Below, in pieces: positions 1 through 10,200 of a stretch of 64,000 nucleotides of DNA (its first letter is position 1; each line of letters begins with the position of its first letter). The notes beneath the pieces were generated by a model. The model did no database searches. It was given only the letters and a program-made list of their open reading frames with translations, and had not been told where the DNA came from. The stretch comes from Kiritimatiellia bacterium. Lineage in GTDB: Bacteria > Verrucomicrobiota > Kiritimatiellia > UBA8416 > JADHWI01. A program made the translations under genes and the position numbers. The stretch covers positions 16,429 through 80,428 of the forward strand of contig JASLPY010000014.1 in the NCBI GenBank assembly GCA_030744755.1, read 5' to 3'.

Positions 1-1237
1 CATCGGAAACATCGTTATACTGAACCAGGCTTTCCATGAGTCCATGAGTGTTTATCAGGTCGCGTCCGGCATGACGCACGGTGTTGTGGCTGAAGACAAC
101 CCTGCGGCCCGTCAACTTGATCGTGCCGTTCCACAGCCCCGCATAGCCACCGTGGTGGATGAAACAGTTGATAACCCTGTTATCAAAACCACCGGTCACA
201 AGAACCGATGATGAACTGTACGACAACTCACTGTTCACCAGCAGGTTATTGTATCCTTTCAGCATCACGCCGTATTGCTTCGAACAGTCTTTGACATAAC
301 AGTGCTCTACATAGCTGCCCTTCAGGCCATCGAGCACCAGGTGAGACGACTTCTCGTCGCTACGGAGCCCTGCACCAACGAAATCTATGTCCTTCAAATG
401 AATGTATGAGCGCCCGGACAGATCGATCGCGTAGTTTCGGCGCTTTGCAGTGACTGTGAACTTCTCCATGCTTGTCCCGGCAGGCGGAATAACAAACAGA
501 CGCTTAGTTCCGGCATCGAAATGCCATTGCCCCGGTTTCTGCAGTGCATACCTCGCACCGCGCAACACAAAGGCGTTGCCTTTCCTCGGGACGTACCAGT
601 GTCTCGATTGTTTTGGTGAGAACGTAAGCTTATGGGCCGCTGAGTCGTACGATTCAACATTGGCTGTCCAGCAAATCCAACTTGCACCCCCGGCGCACCA
701 CAATTCGGCCCCTTTCCAGTCCTCAGCCGTACCCGGAATCTCGTCGCACAACAGCGTGTTCTCACTGCCGGCCTTAACAACTGCGCGGATAGGGTGGAAG
801 AGTGGCTTGTCGCCGAGCGCCGGCCAGGTTGCCTCGTGCAGCATCTGCCCATCGGCAAAAAACTGGTTTCTGTCATCCAGCGACCACGTCATCGCGGCGG
901 AATACACACCCTTGCCTTCATCCTTCCAGCCGTTTACGGCCTCCAGGCCACTGATCACTGCAAGCTCACCCTTGTAGCTTCTGAAGACGATCGGAGCGCC
1001 TTCAGTCCCCGATTTCAGCGGAGCCAGAGTTTCCAGATAATTCCCTTCGCGCAGAAAGCAGGTGTCTCCGGGTTTGATTTCTATGCAGACCCTGGCAAGC
1101 GTCTTGAAGGGTTTGCCCATGCTGCCGGGATTATCGTCCGAACCAGCTGGACTGACATAGAAATCAGCCGCGTTCAGAAGCGAGGAGGCAAAAACGATGA
1201 CCGAGAGCGACTGAAACACCTGCCTAGTACATTTCAT
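1..1237 (-). CDS. Secreted right-handed beta-helix protein (partial, C-terminus beyond left edge)
   Basis: The reverse strand reads open from an ATG at 1237 to the window edge, giving 412 residues with no stop. A GGAGA ribosome-binding site lies just upstream of the ATG. The N-terminus is a signal peptide (MKCTRQVFQSLSVIVFASSL, cleavage probably near LNA-ADF). It is followed by FYVSPAGSDDNPGS and PFKTLARV, the typical opening of DUF1565/pectate-lyase-superfamily beta-helix proteins (xYVSPxGsDxnpGs..P..tl). Later stretches such as HLVLDGLKGSYVEHCYVKDC, NNLLVNSELSYS and NRVINCFIHHGG are beta-helix rungs with regular Asn/Cys/His ladders. Family members are usually polysaccharide lyases or surface carbohydrate-binding proteins. 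No catalytic residues can be assigned in the visible part. It is divergent from the PQQ gene at 1582. Confidence 0.85.
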   Translation of the reverse strand, partial: MKCTRQVFQSLSVIVFASSLLNAADFYVSPAGSDDNPGSMGKPFKTLARVCIEIKPGDTCFLREGNYLETLAPLKSGTEGAPIVFRSYKGELAVISGLEAVNGWKDEGKGVYSAAMTWSLDDRNQFFADGQMLHEATWPALGDKPLFHPIRAVVKAGSENTLLCDEIPGTAEDWKGAELWCAGGASWICWTANVESYDSAAHKLTFSPKQSRHWYVPRKGNAFVLRGARYALQKPGQWHFDAGTKRLFVIPPAGTSMEKFTVTAKRRNYAIDLSGRSYIHLKDIDFVGAGLRSDEKSSHLVLDGLKGSYVEHCYVKDCSKQYGVMLKGYNNLLVNSELSYSSSSVLVTGGFDNRVINCFIHHGGYAGLWNGTIKLTGRRVVFSHNTVRHAGRDLINTHGLMESLVQYNDVSD

Positions 1238-1372
1238 ACGATTCTCCGATTCATCTGACAGGATATACTATAGCATCACGTAAGCGCTCACAACCAGCGG
1301 GCGGCGCTTTCTACGCAGAGCGGTGTCTCTCTCTCCTATCCCGGCAGATGCATTGCAGCGCACAGGCACCAC

Positions 1373-1448
1373 GGGCAGCGAGGCCGCTGCCCCTCCCGCC
1401 GTTGGACTTGCTTTGCACAAGGGAGGGTCCGCGGCCTCGCGGACCGTG
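1373..1448 (+). repeat. Three-stem structured repeat, copy 1
   Basis: The copy has an outer hairpin GGGCAGCG/CGCTGCCC (8 bp), a middle CTCCC...GGGAG pairing, and a terminal hairpin GGTCCGCG-gcct-CGCGGACC (8 bp). Other copies are at 22801 (partial), 31316 and 39410, with compensatory base changes in the stems. It occupies most of the 1238-1581 gap. I see no other feature in that gap. Confidence 0.8.
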
Positions 1449-1581
1449 TGAAGAGGCACGTGAAACGCTCGCCCAATCCCAATGTCGCCGGAGCATCGCT
1501 GCTCCCGCATCCCAGCACCATTTCGTTTGCTTAACCAAGGCCGCAGCGCGTATGCTCCCTTAGCAATCGAAAGGACTTCAC

Positions 1582-4500
1582 ATGAAATCGCTATCTCTAT
1601 TCATCTCTGCTCTCATACTGGCAGCAAACTTGACGAGCATCTCTTGCGCGGATGAACTCGATGAGCGAGCCCGGAAGATCATTACATCAAGCGGCGTCCG
1701 GGGCGGAGTGGTTGTGCACCTCGGATGTGGCGACGGCAAGCTGACGGCAAAACTACGGGCAGGCGACGCCTATATCGTTCATGGCCTGGATAGCAGCAGG
1801 ACGAACGTCGAAACAGCCAGGGAGCACATATCCGCGCTCGGGCTGTATGGAAACATCTCCATCGACAGCGTTGACGGCCCGCACCTTCCATACGCAGAGA
1901 ACATCGTCAACCTGCTGATTCAGGAAAGCAGCGAAAGCACGTTTTCAAAAGACGAAGTCATGCGAGTCCTGGTGCCGGGTGGAGCGGCAATCATCGGCGG
2001 TAAGAAGATCGTCAAACCGGTACCGTCCGACATTGACTCATGGAGCCACTGGCGACAGGGCCCTGAGAACAATCCTGTTGCCGAAGATAACCGCGTGGGA
2101 CCACCGCGGCACATGCAGTGGGCTGCCGGCCCCCGATGGCTCAGAAGTCACGAGACGCCGGCAGGTATCACCTCCATGGTTACGGCAGGGGGACGAATCT
2201 TCTACACCCTGGACGAAGGCCCCATCGGTATCACCGAAGGTCGGCTGCCTGAGAAATGGGCGCTGATTGCGCGCGACGCATTCAACGGTAAGCTCCTCTG
2301 GAAACTTCCGCTACCCAACTGGGGATGGCAGACCTGGCGCAGTGACCTCAAGCAACGCAAGGCCATGGACTGGACGCGCATGCGCGGCCTCCGAGTTGCA
2401 AACCCAAAGGACTACCCCTTCCGGATGGTGGCAGGCGACCAGCGCCTTTACTTCACTCTCGGACACGGTGCACCCGTGAGTATCATCGATGCTGCGACAG
2501 GAAAGGTGCTTGCCACGTGTCAGGATTCCAGCAATCCCAGGAAGCTACTACTCAGTGACGGAATCCTCGTGGTCCTAACAGGCGACAACATTCTTGCTTT
2601 CGACTCCACCAACGGCAAGCCGGCCTGGAGCAAGAATGGAGTGAAACCCAGCTCCATAGCAGCCCGTGGTGACCGCCTGGTCTATCGCACCGAAAAAGGG
2701 CTCCTATGCATCAGCATCAAAACCGGCGATCAAACATGGGAAGCGAAGCCGACGCTTCTCGGCGATCTCATCATTTCCGGAGATGTCGTCCTTTGCGCCG
2801 AGGGCACTCAAATGCAGACTTTCGAACTCGGGAACGGCAAGAAGCTATGGGATACCGGCAAGGGAAAAGGAGGAAAGCGTCGAGGCAAACACGAGGGACT
2901 CTATATTATTGATGACACGATTTGGGTGGGCTATAGGGGCAACCGCTTCGATCTCAAGACAGGAAAGAACCTGCCAAACCTGCAGGTTAAAGATCTCTGG
3001 AGCCCGCAGCATCATCATCGCTGCTACCAGAACAAAGCCACCAGCCGCTACATTATAGGGGCCATGGAAGGCATGGAATTCCTCTCCGTGAAGGGCGACG
3101 AGCATTCGCGCAACAACTGGGTGCGGGGTGTTTGCAGGCTGGGCATTATGCCGGCCAACGGCATGAGCTATGTCCCGACGGACCAGTGTTTCTGTTCTGC
3201 AGGCGTGAAGATCCTCGGCTTTACCGCATTGACCGCGGCAATAGATTTACCGGCTGTTCGACCACCTGAAGCGCGCCTCGAAAAAGGGCCTGCGTTCCGT
3301 ATGGATTCTGAAAAAGGGAGAACGACCACAGCACCCCCTTCTCAGCAAGACTGGCGATCTTTCCGCCACAATTCGCACCGCCACGGATCAAGCTCTACCC
3401 AGGTGCCGGCCAATCTCAAACGGGCCTGGCAGCTAGCATTCAATACTGGGGTGACCCAACCAGTTGTTGCGGGAAATACGCTCTACGTAGCAGAACGCGA
3501 TGCACACACCGTTCACGCCATCGATGCGGGGACAGGAAAGAAGCTCTGGAACTACATTGCTGGAGGGCGCATCGATTCACCGCCAAGCATCGTCGGTGAA
3601 GCTGGATCCAACGATGCACTTTGTATTTTCGGAAGCAGGGACGGTTATGTCTACTGCCTGAGAGCGGCTGATGGTGTCCTGGCCTGGCGTTTTCGGGCCG
3701 CGCCTAATCAGCGCCTTATTGGTTCTTTCGACCAGCTCGAATCCGCATGGCCCCTGCACGGGTCGCCTCTCATGCTCGACGGCCTCGTCTATGTCTCGGC
3801 AGGACGCTCTACCTACCTCGACGGTGGGATATTCCTATACGCTATTGAACCATATACGGGCAAAGTTATTCACCAACACCAAGAACTCGGCCCCTATGAG
3901 GATCACACTAAAGATCACGGTCATTCGTTCTGGAGCGAAGGGTCTCGCAATGATGTGCTCGTGACCGATGGCGAATCTATCTACATCATGCAGCTCAGGT
4001 TCAGCAAGGATCTCAGACCTCAGCCCTCAGAAACGGCGTCACTCCTCGGTGACAGAAAGCTTGGGCGCCGTGTGTTCTCAACGGCCGGTTTTCTTGACGA
4101 CGAGTGGTATAACCGGACTTTCTGGATGCATAGCAACATCTGGCCAGGTTTCTATCTCGCAAACCAGGCACCCAAAAGCGGGCAACTGCTGGTCGTCGGC
4201 GATGAGAATACGTACGGCGTTAAGGTGTTCTGGACCAGGAATCGCCACAGTCCTATGTTCTTCCCATCAACGAAGGGCTACCTCCTCTTTGCAGACGAGA
4301 ATGACAATGAGCCCATTCTTGTGGGCCGTGACAAGGCCGAGGCCATCGAGTGGCTTCCCGAATTTGACCTTACCAGGGGCAGTAAACCTGGCGACGGAAA
4401 GGCTCCCCCCACGCTCGGAAGCGCGCCGCAGTCCAACAGAGTTAACGCCCAGACTCTCAACAAGGACAAGGGTGTTGGTTTCACCAGGGCCAAGCCGCCT

Positions 4501-4785
4501 GTATGGGCGACCTGGGTCCCCGTCAGAATACGTGCAATGGTTAAGACCTCCGACAAGCTCTTCATTGCCGGCCCTCCGGATATATTCGACGAAAACGACG
4601 CCGATCCCCTGGCCGCATTGGAAGGGCGTAAGGGAGGGCTGCTCTGGGCGGTATCGGCGAAGGACGGCTCGAAACTGGCCGAGTACGATCTCGATTTCCC
4701 ACCCGCATTCGACGGAATGATAGCCGCCAGGGGCAGCATCTACATATCCGACATCAACGGAGAATTGTCCTGCTGGCGACCGTAG
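1582..4785 (+). CDS. Secreted methyltransferase-like / PQQ-type beta-propeller fusion protein
   Basis: The gene encodes 1,067 residues from an ATG preceded by AAAGGACTTCAC. A signal peptide (MKSLSLFISALILAANLTSI, up to about residue 23) precedes a class I methyltransferase-like region. That region has the motif I glycine loop VVVHLGCGDGK (about residues 43-53), NLLIQES (about 110) and a post-motif EVMRVLVPGGAAII (about 125-138). From about residue 170 to the end it is a PQQ/BamB-like propeller with blade strings such as GGRIFYTLDEG, DAFNGKLLWK, DGILVVLTGDNILAFD, DAGTGKKLWN and DGYVYCLRAADGVLAWRF. The methyltransferase fold in an exported protein is unusual, because SAM is not expected in the periplasm. 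A ligand-binding or degenerate role is as likely as catalysis. A paralogue with the same architecture but no glycine loop lies at 39543-42581. Confidence 0.85.
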   Translation: MKSLSLFISALILAANLTSISCADELDERARKIITSSGVRGGVVVHLGCGDGKLTAKLRAGDAYIVHGLDSSRTNVETAREHISALGLYGNISIDSVDGPHLPYAENIVNLLIQESSESTFSKDEVMRVLVPGGAAIIGGKKIVKPVPSDIDSWSHWRQGPENNPVAEDNRVGPPRHMQWAAGPRWLRSHETPAGITSMVTAGGRIFYTLDEGPIGITEGRLPEKWALIARDAFNGKLLWKLPLPNWGWQTWRSDLKQRKAMDWTRMRGLRVANPKDYPFRMVAGDQRLYFTLGHGAPVSIIDAATGKVLATCQDSSNPRKLLLSDGILVVLTGDNILAFDSTNGKPAWSKNGVKPSSIAARGDRLVYRTEKGLLCISIKTGDQTWEAKPTLLGDLIISGDVVLCAEGTQMQTFELGNGKKLWDTGKGKGGKRRGKHEGLYIIDDTIWVGYRGNRFDLKTGKNLPNLQVKDLWSPQHHHRCYQNKATSRYIIGAMEGMEFLSVKGDEHSRNNWVRGVCRLGIMPANGMSYVPTDQCFCSAGVKILGFTALTAAIDLPAVRPPEARLEKGPAFRMDSEKGRTTTAPPSQQDWRSFRHNSHRHGSSSTQVPANLKRAWQLAFNTGVTQPVVAGNTLYVAERDAHTVHAIDAGTGKKLWNYIAGGRIDSPPSIVGEAGSNDALCIFGSRDGYVYCLRAADGVLAWRFRAAPNQRLIGSFDQLESAWPLHGSPLMLDGLVYVSAGRSTYLDGGIFLYAIEPYTGKVIHQHQELGPYEDHTKDHGHSFWSEGSRNDVLVTDGESIYIMQLRFSKDLRPQPSETASLLGDRKLGRRVFSTAGFLDDEWYNRTFWMHSNIWPGFYLANQAPKSGQLLVVGDENTYGVKVFWTRNRHSPMFFPSTKGYLLFADENDNEPILVGRDKAEAIEWLPEFDLTRGSKPGDGKAPPTLGSAPQSNRVNAQTLNKDKGVGFTRAKPPVWATWVPVRIRAMVKTSDKLFIAGPPDIFDENDADPLAALEGRKGGLLWAVSAKDGSKLAEYDLDFPPAFDGMIAARGSIYISDINGELSCWRP

Positions 4786-4800
4786 GTCCGACAGTTGGCC

Positions 4801-4888
4801 ACGCCCCTTACGGGGCTCACTACAAACGTCCTGCATCATCATCGGGATAAGAGCACAAGGCGTTTGTAGTCAACGCCGTAAGGCGTGT
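4801..4888. repeat. GTAG-REP pair (BIME-like), downstream of the RAYT gene
   Basis: Two inverted REP units face each other: CTACAAACG on the left and CGTTTGTAG on the right. Each GTAG is followed outward by a small hairpin with a GTAA loop (GCCCC-gtaa-GGGGC and ACGCC-gtaa-GGCGT). The organisation matches the three units at 5499-5805. Confidence 0.85.
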
Positions 4889-4892
4889 CGAA

Positions 4893-5486
4893 CTAATCGT
4901 CCCACCCCTTTCCATAGTCGAGCACTGGGTACAATTCCCACAACTCCACCATTTTCGCCCTGCCCAACTCGTTCATATAGCTGTACAAACTGCTGGCCTC
5001 CCAATCATCAGCGCGTGCTGAACATTTGTGATGAACTGGGTTGGCATGTATGTAGTTCACAGTGGCCCAGTAATGTGCCGCGTTCCGAATCCTGCGATCA
5101 GAAAAACGATGCCAGACTTTTCGGCCAGGCCTCGCATCTTCCCTGTTCCACTGAGTTGCAGTGCCATTATGCAATCGCCCTATTGCTTTGGCTGCAGGCC
5201 CGAGATCTACCCTTGCCAGCAGATGCCAGTGATTAGGCAAAACACACCAAGCAAAGACCTCCGCATCCACCTTGTTCGCCATTTGGCACAAAAGCTTGTC
5301 TTGAAATTCTTTTTGACGGTCCGCTTCACCCATGATTCTTTCATGCATGTAGTTAGCGCCCGACAGGAGGTACGTTCTAGCGCAATCGTCGAAGTGGGGA
5401 GGAGCATGCAATGGATGCTTCATTGCCAATCTATAAGCAATGGCCTCCTTACGCTCTGCCTTCGTCATCTTTCGAAAGGAGTACAT
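4893..5486 (-). mobile_element. REP-associated tyrosine transposase (RAYT, Y1/HUH family)
   Basis: This is a complete 197-residue gene starting MYSFRKMTKAERKEAI, with a GAGG site upstream. It carries the HUH metal-binding motif in CVLPNHWHLLARV and a C-terminal VNYIHANPVHH stretch containing the probable catalytic tyrosine followed by the typical NPV. The length and the 'W(H/Y)xF..RxI' type region (KVWHRFSDRRIRNAAHYWAT) fit IS200/IS605-related RAYTs and not a full insertion sequence. RAYTs cut and join single-stranded REP hairpins headed by a GTAG-like tetranucleotide. The gene is flanked on both sides by exactly such units (4801-4888 and 5499-5805), and another lies at 32284, so these are probably its substrates. 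It appears intact. Confidence 0.92.
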
Positions 5487-5498
5487 ACGCCGTCCTCA

Positions 5499-5805
5499 AC
5501 GCCCCTTACGGGGCTCACTACAAACGTCCTGGATCATCACCGGGATAAGAGCCCAAGGCGTTTGTAGTTAACGCCGTGAGGCGTGTTCTTCGTCTGCCTT
5601 GCGCAACCAACGCCCCTTACGGGCTCACTACAAACACCCTGGATCATCGCAGGGATAAGACCCCAAACGTTTGTAGTTAACGCCGTAAGGCGTGTTCTTC
5701 GTCTGCCTTGCGCAACCAACGCCCCTTACGGGGCTCACTACAAACGTCCTGGATCATCGCAGGGATAAGACCCCAAACGTTTGTAGTTAACGCCGTAAGG
5801 CGTGT
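5499..5805. repeat. Array of three GTAG-REP pairs upstream of the RAYT gene
   Basis: Three near-identical units of about 87 bp lie at 5499-5586, 5610-5695 and 5719-5805. They are separated by a conserved linker of about 23 bp (cttcgtctgccttgcgcaac), giving a period of about 110 bp. Each has inverted CTACAAACG/CGTTTGTAG cores with outward hairpins carrying GTAA loops. The array fills the 5487-5814 gap, and no gene is seen there. Confidence 0.9.
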
Positions 5806-5814
5806 CTGTCTCCC

Positions 5815-7011
5815 CTACTCCAATTTTCCGGTCTTCAGAAACTCATGCTGCACCGGTGCAGTGACTTCTTTGCCGTTCAGCGACACAAAAGTCACTTTCC
5901 CGGGGGCAAATCTAGCGTCTTTGACCTTCCCAAACCCCTCAGGAATCTGGAGCACACCCTGTATGTAGTTAACCAGCGTGGGTTTCTCCGGAGACAGCTT
6001 GACCGACGTGGGAAAACCAGCCTCGTTGATCTTGTTCGCTTCCACCGACGGTCCGAGTCCACCGCCAAAGTAGGAGCAGCTGTCTTCAATGCCGAGACAA
6101 CGGTTTCGGCCATCCCAGGGAGGAGCCTGACGCCCGCCGTTGGAAATCCAGAAAAGCGTCGCGGGCAACACCGCGGTATCTCTCATGCAGAACCAGAGAT
6201 ATCCTTCCTTCTGGCAGACTGCAGCGTTCCAGCCCGGCGTAGCCGCGGGCTTTGAGAACACCTGGACCAGGTCACTGTATCCTTTGCGTCTCGGAAAGCT
6301 CGAACAGTCCGCATCAGGTGTATCCCTGTGCATAACGGGCACCTTGGCGAGGTCCGTAAAGACTGCATCAACCGCCAGGGCCTGGTACTCGCGGTTCTTC
6401 GGATCGCTGAAGGCTGTAGGAGATGTCCTGCCGAGCTCGAACCTACTCGCGGTCACCTTTATAGCCCCCTCCTCTTCCGGAAGACGCAGGATGCAATGGT
6501 GAGCAATAGGCATGGAGCCTTCGTATCCCACCAGTTTGTGGGTGCTGTAGATGGCATTGGATCCGTCAACCAGGGACAGCGTCTTTGTGACCTTGCCCTT
6601 GCGTACCTCCGTTTCGAGCTCGAGCTTCAGAGAGGTGATTCTCCCCTTCTTGCCTTGCTCAAGCAGCCTCCATTTCGAGGAAGATACTTCGCCATGCGGT
6701 GGATGCTTCTCTCCCTTGTATGCATCTGAGTTGCCGCCGAAAGGCATGCAGAAGAAATCGCCGCGCAAAGGAACGAGGATGGGCGGCAGGTCCTTCACTC
6801 CCTCGTTCTGCCAAGGACTGAGATAGTACGGCTGAACAGGTTTGTCAGTATCCTTACAATAGTAGACAGGTGCAACCTGTCCCCCATTCTCAGTAACAAA
6901 GATCTGAACGGTAGACGATTCAAGCCGCCAGCCTTTCTGCGAGTTGTCCACCTGCATCGTCGAACAGCCCGCGACCGCAACCAGCATCACTACGACTATA
7001 CACGCCCTCAT
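5815..7011 (-). CDS. Putative secreted lipoprotein of unknown function
   Basis: The gene encodes 398 residues. The ATG at 7011 has a good GGGAGG site. The N-terminus MRACIVVVMLVAVAGCSTMQ is a lipoprotein signal with lipobox VAGC, so it is probably anchored in the outer or inner membrane. The mature part is rich in beta-strand-like segments (WRLESSTVQIFVTENGGQVAPVYY, KTLSLVDGSNAIYSTHKLVG, PIAHHCILRLPEEEGAIKVTASRFELG). It resembles in general character the galactose-mutarotase-like/aldose-epimerase superfamily domains common in PVC genomes, but I see no diagnostic catalytic motif. The product is left as hypothetical. It diverges from the giant gene at 7219. Confidence 0.75.
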   Translation of the reverse strand: MRACIVVVMLVAVAGCSTMQVDNSQKGWRLESSTVQIFVTENGGQVAPVYYCKDTDKPVQPYYLSPWQNEGVKDLPPILVPLRGDFFCMPFGGNSDAYKGEKHPPHGEVSSSKWRLLEQGKKGRITSLKLELETEVRKGKVTKTLSLVDGSNAIYSTHKLVGYEGSMPIAHHCILRLPEEEGAIKVTASRFELGRTSPTAFSDPKNREYQALAVDAVFTDLAKVPVMHRDTPDADCSSFPRRKGYSDLVQVFSKPAATPGWNAAVCQKEGYLWFCMRDTAVLPATLFWISNGGRQAPPWDGRNRCLGIEDSCSYFGGGLGPSVEANKINEAGFPTSVKLSPEKPTLVNYIQGVLQIPEGFGKVKDARFAPGKVTFVSLNGKEVTAPVQHEFLKTGKLE

Positions 7012-7162
7012 TCAGATCCTCCCAACTCTATCATTACCTTTCACAAACAAACCTCCTTATACCACAAGACTACACCTGCGGCACAAGCATCAACAAGACC
7101 AGCCAGTGCCGCACCGGCAGCGCAGCCCTGATGCAACCCGTCATCTACTCATGAATCACCTA

Positions 7163-7191
7163 TCGACGCAATTGCCGGCATTTGGCATAAT
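7163..7191 (+). promoter_or_regulatory. Candidate sigma70-type promoter for the giant gene at 7219
   Basis: TCGACG (-35-like) and CATAAT (-10-like) are separated by exactly 17 bp. They lie 28 bp upstream of the GTG start, with a GGAGGGG ribosome-binding site (7204-7210) in between. The match was made by eye in a 207-bp divergent intergenic region. Confidence 0.4.
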
Positions 7192-7218
7192 CCCCCACAT
7201 TCTGGAGGGGTTTACGTC

Positions 7219-10200
7219 GTGTCGGACAAGATTCTGTCATATGCTTCCGCGCGCCCGTACTTGCGCCGTGCGCGTACAGTCGGACTGTTGTTCGTTCTGT
7301 TCGTTGTCACCGCGTTGCCGCTAATAGCCTCCGCAGGCTCGGTCACGCTCGACGAATCAAGCGTATCCTGGGACGACCTTGGTGCCGCCAACGTCATCAC
7401 GGAGGGGGCCGGGGACGCGGAGGGCTGGTCGGCCGCAGGGAGCTTGTGGACCCCAGGGCCTCCTGTTGTTGAGAATGCGAACGGACCGGCAGATCTCACC
7501 GCTTCTTCCGCGAGGCTGACGGGCATGCTAAGCACCGGCGGCGTCGCCACAGCCTATATCTGCTGGCAGGCAGACAGTCCCGCCGGTACAGATACCGGCG
7601 ATTGGGAGAACGTCATCGGCATCGGAACGGTAACTCAGAACGTCGAGTTCGTTACCCCAGTCACCGGCCTCCTCTATGGCGTGACATACTACTATCGCTG
7701 CTACGCCACCAATGCGTTCGGCGGGGACTGGGCGGATTCGATCACCAACTTCCTGACGCCGCCGCCGGAGGGTGGAGCAGCTTCCTACGCCAGGATCGAT
7801 ATCGGCGCGAGCAGTGGCCGCACGGATACCGGCGACGGTTGGCAGCAAATGCCCGGTACACTGGCACATAATTCCAGTGGTAACGTCTCCGCGCAGGCGA
7901 TGAGCTCGGACTCGTCCGACGCATTCACCATCGCGGTAGACAACGTCAACATCAGCGATAATGCGGTCGGAACTTGCGAGTGGCGTGACCGCGGCAATTC
8001 GAGCAGTTCGGACGACCTGGTTTACGTTGCGGAGGACCTCATCAAGAACGACAACGGGATCATCAGGGTCACGCTGGGCAGCATACCTGCCGGCGACTAT
8101 GATGTAATCTCTTACCACGTTGATCCGGGCAGCGCGCACAGCGATCAGATTGAGGTCAAGGTGAGCACCGACGGCGGGACTACGTATTCGGGAGTGTTGT
8201 CCACCGGCACCGCAGGCGCCAATATTGCCATCAACAGCCTCACTACGGCCAATATCGACGCATCCAAGGCGACTTTCAGCTTCACTGCCGGTGGCAGTGA
8301 TGAAGTCATGGTTGTCTTCGATGGTACCCCGTCCGGTGACGACGAGACGTCGCTGAATGGCCTGGTCATCTCCAATATACTCGCCGGCGCAATCAACATC
8401 ACCAACAGGAGCGAGACAGGGATATCAACTACCGGGGCGACGTTTAACGCCACGCTTTCTGCTCCGGACTCGCGGTTTGATGTCTACCTGTACTGGGGAA
8501 CAAACGACGCTGGATCTGCAGAGGGCCTCTGGGGCAACACCAACTACATCGCCTCGCACACCAACGTGGCCTCTACCAACATCACCTTCGCAACCAACGG
8601 CCTGGCGGAAAGTCAGCAGTACTACTACACGTTCAAGGCCCAAAACGACGCCACCAACCTTTGGGCCAGTCCGAGCATCACGTTTGCGACAATCCACCAG
8701 CCCGATGTCAACAATAGCACCGGCGCCACGCCGGCCATAGGCTACGCCACGCTGAACGGTAACCTGAGCAACGGCAGCCTGGCAGACGTTCACGTGTACT
8801 GGGGAACTTCGGACGGCGAAACCAACACCTCCGCATGGGCGAACACCAACGTAATGGGTGAACTTCACGAAGGTGACTTTTCCACGAATACAACAACGGA
8901 CCTCCTTTACGGGATAACCTACTACTACCGCTGCTATGCGACCAATGTGGTGAGCACCGACTGGGCAGACACCACCGCCACTTTCCTGACACTCGACCCT
9001 GGCGTGAGCATAACCAACAATGCCGAGACGGGGCTCACGACCACGTCCGCCACGTTTAACGCCACGCTGCATGCTCCTGGGTCGACGTTTGATGTTCATG
9101 TTTACTGGGGAACGAACGACGGCGGGATTGCCGCCGGCGATTGGCGCAACACCAACTACGCAGGCTCATACACAGACCTGGCCTCAACCAATCTGAGCTT
9201 CACCACCAATGGCCTCGCGCAGGGACAGAGGTATCACTACGCGTTCATGGGGCAAAACGCTGCAACCAACATGTGGGCCAGTCCGAGCATTACTTTCAAA
9301 ACGGTTCACGAGCCCGTCATCAACAACAGCACCGGGGCGGTGCCGGCCATAGGATCTGCCACGCTCAACGGTGAACTCACGGGCGGAAGCCGGGCCGACG
9401 TCTATGTATACTGGGGAACAACGGACGGAGAGACCAACGCAGCTTCGTGGGCAAGCACCAACCTGATGGGTGAACTCCGCGAAGGCGCTTTCAGCACCAA
9501 CACCTCGCGCGACCTCCTTTACGGCGTTACATACTACTACCGATCCTACGCTATAAACGCTGTAGATGCGGATTGGGCGGACTCCACTGCCGTTTTCCTG
9601 ACACTCGACCCGGGCGTGAGCATAACCAACAATGCCGAGACAGGCCTCAGCAGCACTTCTGCGGCATTCAACGTCACACTCGAGGCCACGGGGTCAGTGT
9701 TTCACCTCTACGCGTACTGGGGCACGAATGACGGCGGTGCCGCGGAGGGCATTTGGGGCAACACCAACTACATAGGGTCCTACAGCAACGTAGCCTCTAG
9801 CAACATCACCTTCGCCACCAACGGCCTGGCCGTGGGCGGGACATACCACTACACGTTTATGGCCCGTAATGATGCTACCAACATGTGGGCCACCCCGAGC
9901 ATCTCGTTTACCACGATCCACCACCCCGCCATAGACAACAGCACCGGTTCAGTCTCCGCCGTGGGCTACGCCACACTGAACGGCGAACTGACGGATGGCG
10001 TCAGTGCCAATGTCTATGTGTATTGGGGAGCAACGGATGGCGAGACAAACGGGTCCGCATGGGCAAACACCAATGAGCTTGGCGAACTGGCTGAGGGCCT
10101 TTTCTCCTCCGGCACGACGACCGACCTCCTTTACGGCGTTACACACTACTACCGATGCTACGCCACCAATGAATTAGGTCACGACTGGGCGGACTCGACC

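Noticed and set aside
5499..5805. Regular ~110-bp repeat array resembling a CRISPR
   Set aside because: The intervening segments are conserved, not unique. Units are GTAG hairpin pairs and a RAYT gene is adjacent, while no cas genes are present.
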